A stretch of 64,000 bases of DNA, taken from the NCBI GenBank assembly GCA_012270555.1, contig JAAXIC010000049.1, forward strand, positions 3,136 through 67,135. Direction: 5' to 3'. The notes beneath the pieces were generated by a model that saw only the letters and a program-made list of their open reading frames with translations, was not told the origin of the DNA and did not search any database. A program made the translations under genes and the position numbers. How positions within the stretch are numbered: position 1 is the stretch's first letter; every line of letters starts with the position of its first letter. This DNA comes from Chloroflexota bacterium. Its GTDB lineage: Bacteria; Chloroflexota; UBA11872; VXOZ01. Shown here in pieces: positions 62,852 to 64,000 of this stretch.

Positions 62852-64000
62852 GGATAGCCTCCGCCGGCTACCCAGTGTAGACCGCTTGCTTCTCACGCCG
62901 GCAGTTCAGTCCCTGAATCTCGACCTTCCCCACCCCATGCAGGTCGAATTGGCGCGAGATGTGCTGGCAGCGGCCCGCGCAGAGATCACCACGGGCAAAG
63001 GCGCGCCCTCGCTCGACGAGCTTGCCCAAGACATGCAAAACGCCGCTGCGCGCCTTAGCCTTCCCTCTCTCCGCCCCGTAATCAATGCCACCGGTGTGAT
63101 CCTGCACACGAATCTGGGGCGCGCTCCCTTGAGCCAAGCCGCGATCCAGGCAATGGTGTCAGTCAGCGCCGGCTATAGCAATCTGGAATTCGATCTTGAT
63201 GCGGGTGCGCGCGGCTCCCGGTACACGCATCTCGTTAATGCGCTAACGGCCTCGAGCGGCGCCGAGGACGCGCTGGCGGTCAATAACAACGCCGCCGCAA
63301 TCTTCCTCGTGCTGAGCGCTCTTGCCGCGGGCAAAGAGGTCATTGTCTCTCGTGGCGAAGCGGTCGAAATCGGCGGCGGCTTCCGCATTCCCGATGTCCT
63401 CGCCCAAAGCGGCGCGCGCCTCGTGGAAGTCGGCACAACCAACCGCACGTACGTAGAAGACTTCACCCAAGCGATCACACCGGCAACCGCCGCCGTCTTA
63501 CGCGTGCATTCGAGCAATTTTAGGGTTGTCGGCTTTACCCACGAGCCGGATTTGGCTGAATTGGTGGGAAAAGCTCAGCAGCACGGCATTCCCGTCATCT
63601 ACGACCTCGGCAGCGGCTCACTGCTAGACACAGCGGCCTTTGGCCTTCATCAAGAGCCAACGGTGCAAGAGACACTTGCCGCCGGCTGTGCCGTGGTGAG
63701 TTTCTCCGGAGATAAGCTGCTCGGCGGCCCGCAGGCAGGGTTGATTGTAGGCCAAGGCAATCTTATTGACACCATGAAACGGCATCCGCTCGCGCGTGCC
63801 CTGCGACTCGACAAAGCGACCCTTGCGGGCCTGGAGGCGACGCTGGCGCACTATCGCAAGCAAGAAGCGCTGTCCCACGTTCCGGTCTGGCGGATGATCG
63901 CGGCGCGACCGGACCGGCTGAAGCGGCGCGCGCGCGCCTGGCAACGTGCCATCACTGCCGCGCACGGTCACCTGCTGAGAACTGACATAGTCTCCGGCGA
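62820..64000 (+). CDS. selA: L-seryl-tRNA(Sec) selenium transferase (partial, runs off right edge)
   Basis: SelA converts Ser-tRNA(Sec) to selenocysteyl-tRNA(Sec) with selenophosphate. Starting at ATG 62820, the sequence has LRRLPSVDRLL and VINATGVILHTNLGRAPL, then VGTTNRTYVEDF and the PLP lysine in SFSGDKLLGGPQAGLI. The ORF is open to the window end (393 codons; the full protein is typically about 460). It overlaps the upstream mutase gene by 32 nt, so translation is coupled. Together with tRNA-Sec (18268) this shows a selenocysteine route. Confidence 0.95.
   Translation, partial: MRKSSPSTARRDSLRRLPSVDRLLLTPAVQSLNLDLPHPMQVELARDVLAAARAEITTGKGAPSLDELAQDMQNAAARLSLPSLRPVINATGVILHTNLGRAPLSQAAIQAMVSVSAGYSNLEFDLDAGARGSRYTHLVNALTASSGAEDALAVNNNAAAIFLVLSALAAGKEVIVSRGEAVEIGGGFRIPDVLAQSGARLVEVGTTNRTYVEDFTQAITPATAAVLRVHSSNFRVVGFTHEPDLAELVGKAQQHGIPVIYDLGSGSLLDTAAFGLHQEPTVQETLAAGCAVVSFSGDKLLGGPQAGLIVGQGNLIDTMKRHPLARALRLDKATLAGLEATLAHYRKQEALSHVPVWRMIAARPDRLKRRARAWQRAITAAHGHLLRTDIVSG

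Noticed and set aside
61676-62896. 406-codon minus-strand frame across the phosphoglycerate mutase gene
   Set aside because: It is antisense to ApgM and shows no domain. It would also conflict with the selA start.

Overview
The window is a compact, moderately GC-rich bacterial chromosome segment. There are no rRNA genes, phage genes, CRISPR arrays or full-length insertion sequences. The organism cannot be named from the sequence alone. A member of the Chloroflexota (marine, SAR202-like or sponge-associated types) is my best inference. It rests on the mix of enolase-superfamily, amidohydrolase and many xylose-isomerase-like TIM-barrel genes, a SUF operon with a Rieske ferredoxin, macrolide-exporter-like ABC systems, and dense short palindromic repeats between genes.

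Layout, left to right. 0.4-9 kb: Fe/Mn superoxide dismutase, then a catabolic-looking group (metallo-beta-lactamase-fold hydrolase, amidohydrolase, enolase-superfamily enzyme, SDR oxidoreductase, type I phosphodiesterase/alkaline-phosphatase-fold enzyme, TIM-barrel isomerase). 9.4-16.8 kb: a C39-like peptidase with TPRs whose membrane anchor lies in another frame, a toxin-antitoxin pair, secG with an oligopeptide-type binding protein and a CinA-like gene, another TIM-barrel enzyme, and hisI-hisE. 17-19.7 kb: two more TIM-barrel enzymes flanking a selenocysteine tRNA. 19.7-26.6 kb: a complete SUF iron-sulfur operon (Rrf2 regulator, small coiled-coil membrane protein, sufC, sufB, sufD, Rieske ferredoxin, sufS, sufU). 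26.8-36.2 kb: phospholipase D-like lipoprotein, HU, a four-gene ABC efflux system and tRNA-Ser(CGA). 36.4-41.1 kb: small VOC, DUF1697 and DUF1801-like genes and a ferredoxin-like protein. 41.4-46.9 kb: branched-chain amino acid synthesis (ilvB-ilvN-ilvC-leuA). 47-49 kb: mobB, an overlooked 43-codon ORF, and prfB with a programmed +1 frameshift. 49.3-51.2 kb: a tight three-gene cassette of unknown function. 51.3-55.4 kb: SAF-domain protein, nth, DUF971 behind a structured leader, and trkA/trkH. 55.6-64 kb: a glycosidase-like protein, a DUF3604/PHP-like protein, a superinfection-immunity-like membrane protein, an AhpE-like peroxiredoxin, an ApgM-type phosphoglycerate mutase, and selA overlapping it and running off the right edge.

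How the parts fit. tRNA-Sec and selA show that the cell makes selenocysteine, although I found no selenoprotein in the window. The SUF operon supplies Fe-S clusters for products such as endonuclease III and the ferredoxins. SOD and peroxiredoxin point to an aerobic life. TIM-barrel isomerases, enolase-superfamily and amidohydrolase genes suggest use of varied sugars or sugar acids.

The most notable items are the prfB recoding site, the split tRNA-Sec/selA machinery, the unidentified three-gene cassette, a MITE-like family (terminal CCTAGTACC) whose copies sit at or just beyond stop codons, a second 212-bp TIR element at a stop codon, an ABC ATPase with an AbrB-like C-terminal domain, and two intergenic regions that look like undescribed structured RNAs.
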